Positions 45,851 to 57,430 of a stretch of 64,000 nucleotides of DNA are shown here, piece after piece. Origin of the DNA: Omphalotus guepiniiformis. Taxonomy: Eukaryota > Basidiomycota > Agaricomycetes > Agaricales > Omphalotaceae. The stretch covers positions 1-64,000 of the forward strand of contig JAQOOI010000059.1 of assembly GCA_028554645.1 (NCBI GenBank), in the 5' to 3' direction. Position 1 is the stretch's first letter. Each line of letters starts with the position of its first letter. The position numbers and the translations under genes are program-made. The notes under the pieces are model-generated. The model did not search any database, had not been told where the DNA came from, and saw nothing but the letters and a program-made list of their open reading frames with translations.

Positions 45851-47395
45851 ATGTAAAGCCGATATTAGTTTTTTATGTTATTATATTAATATTGTATTTT
45901 ATTTGTTTAATTTTTGTCTCGCTCAGTTGCTAAGGCATGAGTAATAAAATTTTTTCAATTATTCACTTAGTCGCCTTCGCTCACTTTCACTTTAGTTGCT
46001 AGCATTTAAAGCAAAAGGGTGATATTGCCTTAGCCTCGCTACGCGGCCCCCCCCTCACTTTAGGTGATAGCGTGCATAAGTGAGTGAGCCGCTCACATAC
46101 ACATTAGTGGTCGTGTTGCTCCCTCCCGTTTTCGCTCCTTTGCTTTAGCAAGGAAAGCTAGGTAAGGAGGCGAGCGAGAGAGAAAGTCTTTACAGGTTAA
46201 TATCTATATATTACTTTTTATTTTATAAATCTTATAGGTCTGTTTTATCTATTTTCTCCTTTCGGTGGTCGCACCCTCGCTTGCTTAGGCAAGCGACCCC
46301 CTCCCCCCCCCGTTTGCGGAGCAAGGTACTGCTTTAGCTGCGGGACAAAGTGAAAGGGGAGGGAACGTGAGGTGATAACTCTTTTTTATTAAAGTTTATT
46401 TACAGCTCCTACGCTCGAACTCTTACTTTTTTAAATAATTCCTCTTTTTACAAAGATTTTTAACTAATACTATCAACTATGTTAATATATTTTTTTTTCA
46501 TCAGCACTTATGAACAATTTTCATTTGTTTAATTACCTATTATTTATTATGAAATTATTATTTAGAGTAATTTCCCCCGCTACGTAACTCCTCTATTAAA
46601 AAGAAAAATTTGATCTTTTACTTATTTATTCTTGCCTCACTTAGTCGATAAGCTGCCAAAGCAATAGGTAGAGATAAAGAGTTAATAAATTTTTCTTTAG
46701 GCTGGTTACTGTAGCCCTCCCACCAATAACCTATCACCATTCACCAATCACCAATCACATAAACCCTTTACCAAAGGTGGTCGGTGGTCTCTCGTAAAAG
46801 GTGAGTAAGAGCGAGTGTGGTGGAAGGTAGTGCTTATTTCGTAGTCTATATTAATATTAATAATTATTATAATTTTTTTTTTTTTTTTACTTTAATATTT
46901 TAGCCCCCTTTATAACCATAAACCATCGCTCTACTCTCACTCACAAACGCTCCCTGCTTTAGCACCACCTTTGCCTGCTAAAGCAGGCAGGGGCGGGAAA
47001 ATCGAGTGAGCCGCTCCCTCTTGCTTAGGCAATACGCGACCCTGCTTTAGCTGTCGCTCTTGCTAAAGCAGCAGCGAGAGCGAGGGAGCGAGGGTGAGCG
47101 GTCCGCCTCACTATCACTTTCTCGCAGCGCTACTCGTTCATAAGCGAGTGAGTGAGGGCGAGAGTAATCTAATTTTAAAAAAAAATAATTTTTAACAATA
47201 ATTGTAATAATTTTTTTATTAATTTTTATTAACATTTTACTTATAAAAATATATTTATTATTGTTAAATAATATTAAATTTATTAGGTGTTTGCCTGGAT
47301 TATTTGCTTATTTGCTAGCTTGCTTTTCAGTTAAAATTTACTTATACCTATTTTTATAGGAGTAAAGTAGATTAAACCCACATACACTCAGCAAC
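45851..47395. other. Spacer before nad4L
   Basis: AT-rich with GC-hairpin clusters (about 45960-46175, 46255-46375, 46690-46830, 46920-47165). No gene supported; a minus-strand frame at 47047-47235 reads through hairpins. Confidence 0.55.
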
Positions 47396-47440
47396 CAGTA
47401 AATCACTCATTTTTTAAAGCTTTATTATTTTTAGCAGGTG
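47396..47440 (+). pseudogene. 45-bp copy of an internal nad5 segment
   Basis: Repeats nad5 at about 48840-48885 (encoding [13 protein letters not shown]), lying 450 bp upstream of nad5. The copy reads GTAAATCACTC, keeping the expected frame, where the nad5 version reads GTAAAATCACTC with one extra A. It is a useful internal check on the indels in nad5. Confidence 0.85.
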
Positions 47441-47572
47441 AGGTCGCGATTAACTTTTTTTTAATTTAATAATTAATTTTTTTTTTATAATTTATTTGTT
47501 TTTAAAAAAATAAAACAAAAAAATTCATTTTTCAAGAAACTGCGTAGTATATTCAACAAAAAATTTAAACTA

Positions 47573-47842
47573 ATGAATTTATCAATAATTTTAATTTTTT
47601 AATAGGTATATTAGGATTCATATTAAATAGAAAAAAATATTATCCTTATGATCATTGCCATCGAAATAATGCTATTAGCTGTTACTCTGCTAGTTTTAAT
47701 AAGTTCCTTTGGATTTGATGATAATGCTGGACAAACTTTCAGTATTTATATTATATCTGTTGCTGGAGCAGAATCAGTTATTGGTTTAAGTATTCTTGTT
47801 GCATTTTATAGATTAAGAGGAACAATTTCAATAAGAAACTAA
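47573..47842 (+). CDS. nad4L: NADH dehydrogenase subunit 4L
   Basis: ND4L is a small membrane subunit of complex I. The expected start is ATG 47573 (MNLSII), with ILGFILNRKN and then MIIAIEIMLLAVTLLVLISS, FGFDDNAGQTFSIYIISVAG and AESVIGLSILVAFYRLRGTI, ending at TAA 47840-47842. The first 25 codons are broken by one missing T and one extra A in homopolymers. The partial copy at 43887-44079 has the correct A run there, so the shift is probably an error. From ATG 47648 the frame is clean. nad5 starts three bases after the stop, the usual fungal nad4L-nad5 coupling. Confidence 0.93.
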
Positions 47843-47845
47843 AAA

Positions 47846-49850
47846 ATGTATTTATTAATTTTATTATCACCATTATTAGGTTCAATTTCAGCAGGTTTCC
47901 TAGGTAGAAAACTAGGTGTAACAGGTTCACAAATTATATCTTGTGTATGTTTAGGATTTTCATCTTTATTTATTACAATTGCCTTTTATGAGGTATGTTT
48001 ATGTGGTTTCTCCTGTTTATATTAAATTAGGAACATGAATAGATTCTGAATTATTATATATAGCTTGAGAATTTATTTTTGGATCAATTAACAATTAGTT
48101 TAGCTTTAGCTGTTTTATATTGTTCTACTTTAATTCATATATATAGTATCTATTATTTACCTTCTGATCCTCACAATCAAAGATTTTTTTCTTATCTTTC
48201 AGCCTTTACATTTGGAATGTTAGTTTTAATAACTGGAGCTAACTTTTTTGTGACGTTTGTAGGATGGGAAATGATAGGAGTAGTTTTCTTATCTGCTTAT
48301 TAATTTTTATTTTACAAGAATACAAGCTAATAAAGCTGCTATACTTGCATTTACTGTCAACAGACAAGGTGGATATGTTATTAAGTATAGGATTTATGGC
48401 AATATTTGCTTTATTTGGATCTTTAAATTATTCTTCTGTATTTTCATTAGTACCTTATATGAACGAAACAGCTATTTCTATAATTGCTTTACTTTTATTT
48501 GGTGGTGCTTCAGCTAAATCAGCTCAAATACCTTTACATAGTTGGTTTTGCCTGGTAGCATGGAGGCTCCTACTCCCAGTTTTCTGCTTTACTGCATGCT
48601 GCTACTCTAGTTTACAGCGGGTATCTATTTACTATTAAGATGTTCACCTATATTAGAGTATAGCCCAACAGCTTTATTAGTAATAACAATAGTAGGTGCT
48701 TCTACTGCATTCTTTGCAGCCACTTGTGGTTTAGTAGCTAATGATTTAAAAAGAATTATAGCTATGAGTACAATATCACAATTAGGTTATATGGTAATGG
48801 CTGTCGGTCTTTCACAATATAATGTAGCTTTATTTCATACAGTAAAATCACTCATTTTTTAAAGCTTTATTATTTTTAGCAGGTGGAGCTGTAATACACT
48901 CATTTTCTGATTCAACAAGATGTAAGAAAAATGGGTGGTTTAATTAAATTTTTACCTCTTACCTATTCAGTAATGTTAGTAGGTACTTTATCTTTATTAG
49001 CGGACTCCGTTTCTGACAGGATTCTATAGTAAAGATTTAATTATTGAATTAGCTTATGGTAATTATAGTTTTAGTCAAATGTATGCTTTTATATTAGGTT
49101 CAATTACAGCAGGTTTAACTGCATTTTATAGGTTTTAGATTAATTAGTTTAGTTTTCCTTATTAATCCTAATGGAAATAAACAATCTTATTTAAATAGTC
49201 ATGAATCAAACTCAGCAGCAATTATTCCATTAATAGTGTTATCATTATTTAGTATTTTTTTTGGATATTTATTTTCTGATATGTTTGTAGGAATAGGTTC
49301 TGACTTCTTTGGTAATTCTTTATTTATTCATCCTAATAATATTACTTTAGTTGAAGCAGAATATTCTTTAAGCATTTGGATAAAATTATTACCCTCAATA
49401 CTAAGTTTAATTGGTGCAACATCTGCTTTAATATTTTATCTTAAAAACTCCTGAGATTTTAGTAAATTTAACTGAAACTTCATTAGGAAAAAAATTATAT
49501 AATTTTATTCAATAATAAATATTATTTTGATATAATTTATAATAATTATATTATTTCTAATGGATTTAAATTAGGTTATTCTGTTTCAAAACAAATAGAT
49601 AGAGGAGTTATCGAATTAGTAGGACCTTAATGGTTTAAAGTAATTCTATAGTTAAATTTGCTAAAGATATTTCTAAATTAGATTCAGGTGTTATTACTAC
49701 ATATGCTCTTTATATTTACAATAGGATTTTTATTTTTTTCCTATTTGTATTATTTAGTACTTTTAATATTTGATGAAACTATAAATGAATTTACACGTAT
49801 AATAATAATATTAATGTTTTTCTTTATTTATAAATTTACGCAAATAAATT
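47846..49850 (+). CDS. nad5: NADH dehydrogenase subunit 5 (many +1 shifts)
   Basis: ND5 is the large antiporter-like membrane subunit of complex I. It starts [20 protein letters not shown]. Pieces in rotating frames give [87 protein letters not shown] and [19 protein letters not shown], covering the family in order with no missing part. About fourteen single- or double-base insertions, on average one every 130 bases, break it, and nearly all duplicate a neighbouring base. No deletions were needed. The C-terminus is near 49850; the exact stop is uncertain. The order and completeness argue for a functional gene obscured by insertions in the sequence. Confidence 0.88.
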
Positions 49851-50514
49851 TACTATGTTTTAATCTTTATTATTTTACCCCCTATATTTTTTTTTACCTC
49901 TCGCTAGTCTACGTCTACGTCTACGTCTACTTCTACTTCTACTATACCTCCTCCCTGCTTTAGCTCGCTCAGCTCGCTCTCGCTGCGCGAGCGAGGGGGG
50001 GGAGAAAGGGGAGCGAGATAGAGCCTTAGCAACTATAAATTAAAAATAAATATATTTTATTTTAGCCTATTATCATTTAATTTAACAAATTTTATCTTAA
50101 TTAATTTATTTACCTCTATTTTAATTAAATGTCTATTTTCTTAGACGCATAAGCTAGTAGTAGTATATAAAAATTTTTTATAAATAAGCTTTCAATTATT
50201 TATACTTAATAAACAATATATAATTAAATTCTTATAAGGTTTTGTAATTTTAAACTTGTAAAATAAGTCCAACTTCTCTAATTTTATATAAAGTTTATTT
50301 TTAATGAAAGAGTTTAATTCATTAAAACGAATTATTGCTAAGTTAATTTTTTTTTATAATTTTATTTGGTTTTAATAAAAACAAAAAAATTCATTTTTTT
50401 TCCGAATGCCAAAATTGCTAAAAAAATTTATTTATTTATATGATGTTTAAAATTAACTAGAATTAATACCGTTTTTACTATTAAAGCATTGAGTACTATA
50501 AGTAACAGTAATGC
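49851..50514. other. Spacer after nad5 with leader-like copy
   Basis: Holds a TACGTC/TACTTC short repeat (about 49906-49943), a GC element (49950-50015), and at about 50339-50398 a partial copy of the nad4L leader sequence (TTTTTTTTATAATTTTATTTGG). The 49821-49896 end of nad5 is repeated at 52904-52978. Confidence 0.55.
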
Positions 50515-51925
50515 ATAAACAATTTCATACTTCCAGTGCATCTTTGTTCTGACCCTAAAAAAAAAAAAATAAAACAGGGTGCAATTGATCTTTTACAAGA
50601 AATAAATGTTCCTAACAATTACCCCTCTAGCTTAGACAAGGGTGCAGATTCTCTTCCAATTCCAACAAATGTTCCTCTTGCTTTGGCAACCCCACTTCTC
50701 CTGCGGAGAGCGGAAACAATCTTTCGCTACCTAAAGGGCAGCAACCAACACAATCTCTAGCTGAACCCTTAAGTGAATTAAATTCCTTTCCCCTTATGGG
50801 GTATGTAACAAGCGACAGTTCTTCTGATTATGATCCAAAATTATGATCCTTTTGAAAATGTAGATAAAGATGATCCTTTTTTCGGGTTTATTACCAAAAA
50901 TTTTAAAAAGTGTTATTACAAATGAAAATATACCTTTCGCGCAGCGAGAACAAATATTAAAAGAAAATGGTTTTTATCGTGGTGTTTTAGTTTTATTATA
51001 TAATTATCCCAATATCAACTTTATTATCTTTATCACTAGTCGCGCAGCGAGAGGATAATAAATTAAATGGAAAATCAGTAGAAAGAACTAAGTATAGAGT
51101 TAGAAGAAAACTAAAAATAATTTAGAATCAAAAATACAAAATGTTGAAGCAGAACAGGAGAAACTTAAATTATTAAATTCTGAATTACAAAAATTTACAA
51201 GAAACTAGTTTATCTGCATTAAAAAAAATTGATCCAAGCAGATATGGCATTAGCAGCTTTTTCAATTAGTAAGTCCCTTTTTAGTTTATAGAGCCTTATT
51301 AAATAGTTATAACAAATTTGTATTGGATACTTCATTACTCTCCTAAAAATATAACTGAGAATGAACTGATTGATAATACAACGAAAGAGATTAGCTCACA
51401 AATTTAATAAAATTGGTATACCTTTGTTATTTTTTAGCTATTTAGCTGTGTCTCAAGTAAATAAAGACAGAAATGCCAAATTAGTTAATAGTATTATAGA
51501 GTCTATATGAAATGTAGATAAAGGAGGAAAACAGTTTTTTTTTATTTAGTTTTATTTCAAGCACCCGCTATGCGAAAGGTGGAAGGTTAATCAAAAAATG
51601 ATTAATTTATTTAATTCCTGTATTTATTCTTTTGATTAGTAAAATAATATCAACTAACTTTCCTTGATTCTATAATATAATAAAAATAAATGGGATAGAA
51701 ATATGTATTACTTTATCTTTTCTATGAGTTTTAATATTATGTATAAATTATAGTATTGAATTATTTATTTATACTATTTATTTAAAAAATGTATCAAAGA
51801 TAATATTTCCAAAATTTATTGAATGATTGATAAAAAATTTTTATAAAGATTTATGGGACCAATCTCAATCTAATTTGAAAGAGGAACATAAAAATTTTTA
51901 TATTAAAAATCTTTTATTTCATTAA
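50515..51925 (+). pseudogene. Unknown membrane protein, paralogue C (frameshifted)
   Basis: Fragments: IDLLQEINVPNNYPSSLDKG, GYVTSDSSSDYDPKL, a coiled-coil-like NVEAEQEKLKLLNSELQKF, then ALLNSYNKFVLDTSLLS, LAHKFNKIGIPLLFFSYLAV and hydrophobic GIEICITLSFLWVLILCINY and YSIELFIYTIYL near the C-terminus. Arrangement (acidic start, coiled coil, then membrane segments) and the YNKFVL and end blocks resemble paralogues A and B. It is flanked by copies of nad5 3'-end sequence (49821-49896 and 52904-52978). Broken by many single-base shifts and GC elements. Function unknown. Confidence 0.45.
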
Positions 51926-52083
51926 TTATTTTATTTATCATCTTTTTATTATTTCTGTAATGTAATGATATGAATTTAATTAAAAATTAAAAAATTAAAA
52001 ATTAAAAATTAAAAATTAAAAATTAAAAAATGAATAAGAATAAACACATATTCTCGCTTCACTCACCAAAGGTGAAAGTGAGC

Positions 52084-52168
52084 TTCCCTCCCCTTCCCCT
52101 CCCCCTTCCCCAAAGGGGAGGGGGAGGGGAAGGGGAGGGGAAGGGGAGGGGAAGGGAAGGGGAGGGGA
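52084..52168. repeat. CCCCT/AGGGG palindrome
   Basis: Pyrimidine arm of CCCTCCCCTTCCCCT units, centre CCCCAAAGGGG, then a longer purine arm of GGGGAAGGGGA units. Same class as 9086-9140 and 11028-11118. Confidence 0.8.
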
Positions 52169-52903
52169 TGCGTTTGGGTGTTTTTATTAAATTTAATAAA
52201 GTTTATCTCCTTGGCTGCTTTTGCAGCCATCACATTAGTGATTAGCGAGCGACCCTGCTATGCTATATGCACGGACTCATTATGCTTCTTTTCTTCGAAC
52301 CAAAAACTTCTTTCTTTAAACCAAAGGACCTAAGGCCGAAGGAAAGTGAGTGAAAGTGACCGTGCTTGTTTTATTAATGTTTTAGGTATCATGATTGCTT
52401 ATATTTTATTTCAAGCATCCACTCACCTCGCCTTTGCGATTGTGATATAGCCTTAACAAGAAAGTGGTTGTGTCGCTTATGCGAATGAAACAAAATATCC
52501 AAAAACTTAAAATTTTGTAAAATAATTTAAAAGTACTTTAGTTTATGTTATAACCGCAAAAGCGAGAAGCATTAATATGTTTACTTGTCTATTTTTTAAC
52601 TTTTTATAACTTTATTCTATGTTTTTTTTCGCCCTTGCTACCCATTGGAAGCAACTCTTGCTCAAATTCACATTAGTTACCATTAAACTCTCGCTTATGC
52701 CTGCTAAAGCTGCAGCGACACAGCTAGCCTATGGCTAAGGATAGTGGGAGCTAAAGCAGGGATAGCGAGGGAGCGACTGCAATTGGAATTAAATTTTTAT
52801 AATACCAATTCAAAACGTTACTAATTAAAAATTTTTAATCTGTTTCTTGCATAAGCAATAGCTAATGTATTAACTTACAATTTTTTTAATCTTTAATATT
52901 TTT

Positions 52904-52978
52904 TTTATTTATAAATTTACGCAATAAAATTTACTATGTTTTAATCTTTATTATTTTACCCCTATATTTTTTTTTTTC
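52904..52978. repeat. Copy of nad5 3'-end sequence
   Basis: Repeats 49821-49896, including ATAAATTTACGCAA, TTTACTATGTTTTAATCTTT and ATTATTTTACCCCTATATTT, in direct orientation. The pair encloses paralogue C. Confidence 0.85.
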
Positions 52979-53333
52979 TTTAAAAATTTATAAATTTAAT
53001 TAAAAAAAAGATCTTTAAATATAAAGTATATATTAATTAAAAGAGAAGCTAAAAGTATTTTTTATTTAAATATATTATTTATAAATTATACTTATCTTTT
53101 TTAAGAATATTCTAAATTTTAGCTACTCCATTATTTTTTATAATAATTATAATTGGAGGTTAATTTCATTTTAATTAATTCTATCTTATTAACGCCTTGC
53201 CTTAGCAAGCGAGGGGGTGAGCAAACACCAAGCTCCTCCCCTTTGGGGAAGGGTGAGTTGCCTTCCCTCGCTTACGCGTCCCGCAGCTAAAGCAGAGTTT
53301 GTTCCTGCTTTAGCTGCCGCTTAAAGCGAGGAG

Positions 53334-53440
53334 CAGCTTCGCAGCTTCGCAGCTTCGCAGCTTCGCAGCTTCGCAGCTTCGCAGCTTCGCAGCTTCGCAG
53401 CTTCGCAGCTTCGCAGCTTCGCAGCTTCGCAGCTTCGCAG
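53334..53440. repeat. Tandem octamer array (CAGCTTCG, about 13 copies)
   Basis: About thirteen perfect head-to-tail copies of CAGCTTCG lie just before a GGGAGGGGGC tail and 120 bp before rps3. No other array of this unit was seen in the window. Confidence 0.95.
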
Positions 53441-53559
53441 GGAGGGGGCAAGCAAGAATAGGAGTTATAATTTTAATTAAATGAAAAAAAGCATATTTTT
53501 ATATAATATTTATATCGCTTTTATTTTATCCCATAATATTAAATTTAATACTAAAAATA

Positions 53560-56500
53560 ATGAAATATAACAATAAAATTATAAAAAATCAAGTTTCTAT
53601 ACACGCACCCACTCTTAAATCGTTTAAATCACCTTTATTAGAAAAAGATATACGCCTTTCTAATTTTAATATTAATACTCAACATAATAAAATTCTTCGT
53701 TTATTTTTAAATAAGTTATCTGCTGACTCTTTTTCTTTAGGATTACAGGGTGCTACAGGTTCTACAAAATTAATATCATCTCCAGCTATTCGTTCTATTA
53801 ATGCTTTTCAAGAACAAAATTTATTTAAAAACAGAGATAAAGTTTTAAATCAAAGAAACAAATATTTACCTTCTCTATTTATAGTTTCTTCGCATCAATC
53901 TAACCACTCTCTTGCTTTAAATGCTACAACTGTTGCTAATTTAAAAAATAATAAAGAAGCTATCCCTTCATCTAAAAAAGGAAAAAAAAAAAAAAGTTAA
54001 TGATTTAACCCAGTTAATTCCACTACTATTAAATAAAGTAAAGTATAACGTTTCTAAACAAAACGCGCCTCGTTACTATAGTGACTTGCCCCACCAACAA
54101 CACCAAGCCTTAGCTGTCGCAGGGCGAGATAGAGAGCAAGCGAGAGTGTCTTCTAATACTACTGTTAAGGATCCTTTGCTTAATTTTAATATAGATAAAA
54201 GAATTTTACCATTTTTTAGCAGTCCTTTAGTATTAAAAAAAATTAGTGACCAAAAAAAATAAAAATTTTAATTTATTAAACCCTCAAAAAAAATTAATTT
54301 ATAAAATTATTAAATTAAATGAAAAATTAATAAAATTAACAACATCTATTAAAAAATATAATTTAAATTTAAATTCATTTAAAGGAAATAAATCAGATTT
54401 TATACTATTTATAAGAAATAATTTATATTATAATTTAAAATTCCGTTTATCTAATATTTTATATAAGATTGAAAAATTTATACCTGTGTTAAAATTTCAT
54501 TCCTTATTAAATAATATTAATCTTTTTGTACCTAAACGTTTATTAAAACCTCAACCTTATATTAGATTTACATATAGAATGATACAAATTAATAAAATTT
54601 TTAATTTTAATAAACTTTTTTTCTATTAAAACTAACTCTCTTGCCAATGCTACTCGCTTATTCGGGCAGGGTAAATTATCACTCGCTCAGTCACCTACCT
54701 CCGCTTATGCGGCTTGCCTTAGCAAAGAAGTCCCTTTTGCTCTCGCTGCTGCTTTAGCAAGAGCAGCGATAGCGGAAGAAGAAAATGCCAGAGCCATTAA
54801 ATATATATTATTAAAATTAAATAATTTATTAAAGGATATAGATTATATAATTAATATAAAAAATAAATTAATAAAAATATTTAAAGTTACAAATATTAAA
54901 AATTTAGGTGCTTTAAACTCTAACGTTGCTAATTTAAATAATTTAGAAAATAATAATAATAGTTTAGATCTTTTAGTTTCTCGCCCAGCGACAGAAGGAG
55001 CTATAATGAAATATGATAAGACGCTTCTACTTAATTACTCTTATAATTTGAGTAATGTGAGTGAAAATACTTCACCTACTGTTCTAAGTTTAACTTGTCG
55101 CGGTTCGCTACCTCCCCTTTTCCCTTTTCCTTCGCTGCGCGAGCAAAGCGAGGGAGAAAACTTAACTCTTCTGCCGGGAGTACTTACAGAAAATAAAATA
55201 AAAATTAAAGAAACTATTAAATCAATTACAAATAACGTATCTACTTCTATAGAAAAGTCTAACCTTTCTAATTTAAGTAGTAATAGTCAACCAATCATTG
55301 GTTTACGGTCGTTTCCTACTATTCGTTTATGTAATACTTGCTCACCGATCGCAAAAGCGAGGAGCGCTTGCATTAAAAAAAAATGAACTGGATTGCGGAT
55401 CTATAGCTTTAGATGTAAAAAAAGATAATATTAATAATAATAATAAAAAATTTATATCTTTATTAAATTCTAATTCTCAACTATCCTTAGTTACTGATAA
55501 AAATATAGGTAAGGATATAAAATTTACTAGCTCTGCTACAGAAAGTAAAGGGTTGCTCACATACGCAAGACAAGCTTGAGTCGCCTCCCCCTCGCTTCAG
55601 TTAAAGCAGGAAGGAGCCATTAGTCGCGCAGCCGCCGAAGGCGAGAGAGTGAAGGAGTCGCTTGCCTTAGCAAGCGGGGGTAATACCTCTATATTTAAAA
55701 AATTTTGATTGAAAAGTGGATCCTATTTCCATTAATTCTAATCCTGTTGATTTATTATATTTTAATAATAATTCAAGTAAAACCAATTATAAATCAATAT
55801 TTAAAATCAATGAGTATTTATAATATGATAAGTAATGGTACTATTTTATATTATTCTAATATTATTGGTTTTAATTTTAAAAAGAGAGTTAGAGCTTATT
55901 TACCATTTTATAAATCTAGTTTAATTAAATATAAATCTAGTGTTAGCACTTTTTTTAATTTAAATAAAAATAGAGTACCCTTTGGTATCTTTGGAAGAGG
56001 AATAGAAAATAATAAATTAATTAAGAATATATATAAATTTTTATATTTATCATTTAAATCTATGTATTGTTTAATTAGTAAACCTGTGTTTATTATTAAA
56101 TCAAATAAAATTATTATACAATTATTTTACTTTTTATTAATACCTAAAATTTTAAAAAATAAAAAAAAAAAAAACTTTTTTTTTTATATTTTAAAAAATA
56201 TAAAGGTTAAAAATTGTTAAAAGTTTAAAAAAAAAAAACATAGGCTCCGCAGCTAAAGCTGGGGCGAGAAAAACTAATTTTAATTATTATAATAAATTTA
56301 ATAGATTTTTACTCGCTAAATTTTATAATAGTAAACGACTTTCTAAAATTATTCTTCCTAATGCTAAAATACTTCAAAAACTGGGAATTCCTCAATGAAA
56401 ATGACCTTATAGTGGTGTAAAAAAAAAAGGAATATTAGCTTGAATTATTTCTGGAGGTGGTATGGATAAATTAAATAAAACTAAAAATATACCTTTTTAC

Positions 56501-57430
56501 TTTAACGAATCACTTGCTTCTGCAACTGTGGATTTAAAACAAACTACTGCAATTAATAATTATAATGAAAAAGGAATATATCATTGAGGAGGTGTTTCTA
56601 CCCCTTGCTCCGCAAACGAATCCTGCTTTAGCTTAAGCGGGGGACTGCTAAAGCAAGGTAGCGAGCCTAAACAAAAAAATTGGAAAGATAAAAACTTGAC
56701 CATTCTCATTTTTATTATCTTCTATTAATTCTTTTGTCGGTGAAGCTAAAACAAGAGATTTTAATTTAAGTACTGTTTAAAAAATAATATGAGTTTTTAT
56801 AAATCTAAGAATAAAAGTATTTTACCTAGTTTAGATACTCAACATCTGCCTCTTAAAGGATTGAGTCTACTAAAAACTAAATTGAAAATGGAGCAAGAAA
56901 TACAACTTAGATCAGATTTACTAAAAAATCAATACACAAAAAGAAGTCAATTAATTAAATTAGCTAATATTAATTTAATTAAATTATATCCTTTAAAATT
57001 TGAAAAAATTGTGTGAAGTTTTAAATAGTATTTTTAATAAACCTGTAGAATTAGATTTAATTAGATTACATTATCCTTATAATGATAGTAATATACTAGT
57101 AAGACTTTTAGCTTTTATGATTAATAAAATTAAACTTAGAAGAATTACTAGAAAATTATTTAAAAAATGCAGTAATTAAAAGCATTAAAAAAATTAATAA
57201 CAAAGACCAAGTTAATATAATACCTGCATTTTTATCAGGTATGACTATTAAAGTTGCTGGAAGATTAATGAAATATAAAGTTATACCTCGTAAAACAGTT
57301 AAAATTGTTCGAAGAGGATCTTCTTCTATAGGTAAAATTAATTATTCAGATTTTTTCTAGATATACTAATAAAAATAAAAGAGGTGCATTTACTATTACA
57401 ATTAAATCAGGACAAAATTTTTTTTTGTAA
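53560..57430 (+). CDS. rps3: Mitochondrial ribosomal protein S3, greatly expanded
   Basis: Rps3 is the one small-subunit ribosomal protein usually kept in fungal mitochondrial DNA. The conserved C-terminus is clear: ELDLIRLHYPYNDSNILVR, AFLSGMTIKVAGRLMKYKVI-like sequence with VIPRKTVKIVRRGSSSIGKI, then YTNKNKRGAFTITIKSGQNF and TAA 57428-57430. An internal LISKPVFIIKSNKIIIQLFY is also typical. The N-terminus is taken as ATG 53560 (MKYNNKIIKNQ). The span is about 1290 codons, far above the few hundred usual. Hairpin elements are translated in frame at several points, for example AYAACLSKEVPFALAAALAR (about 54706-54765) and GAISRAAAEGERVKESLALA (about 55615-55674). A handful of shifts, mostly in A runs, break the frame. 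Confidence 0.88.

Larger units (their letters stand above)
51926..53559. other. Spacer before rps3 with several repeats
   Basis: AT-rich, with a run of AAAAATT units (about 51985-52028), a CCCCT/AGGGG palindrome (52084-52168), hairpin elements (52225-52480, 52640-52790, 53190-53330), a copy of the nad5 3' end (52904-52978) and an octamer array (53334-53440). No gene seen. Confidence 0.6.

Noticed and set aside
53334..53440. Octamer array considered as a replication-origin iteron set
   Set aside because: No initiator, AT-rich melting motif or strand-specific features support this; simple slippage suffices.
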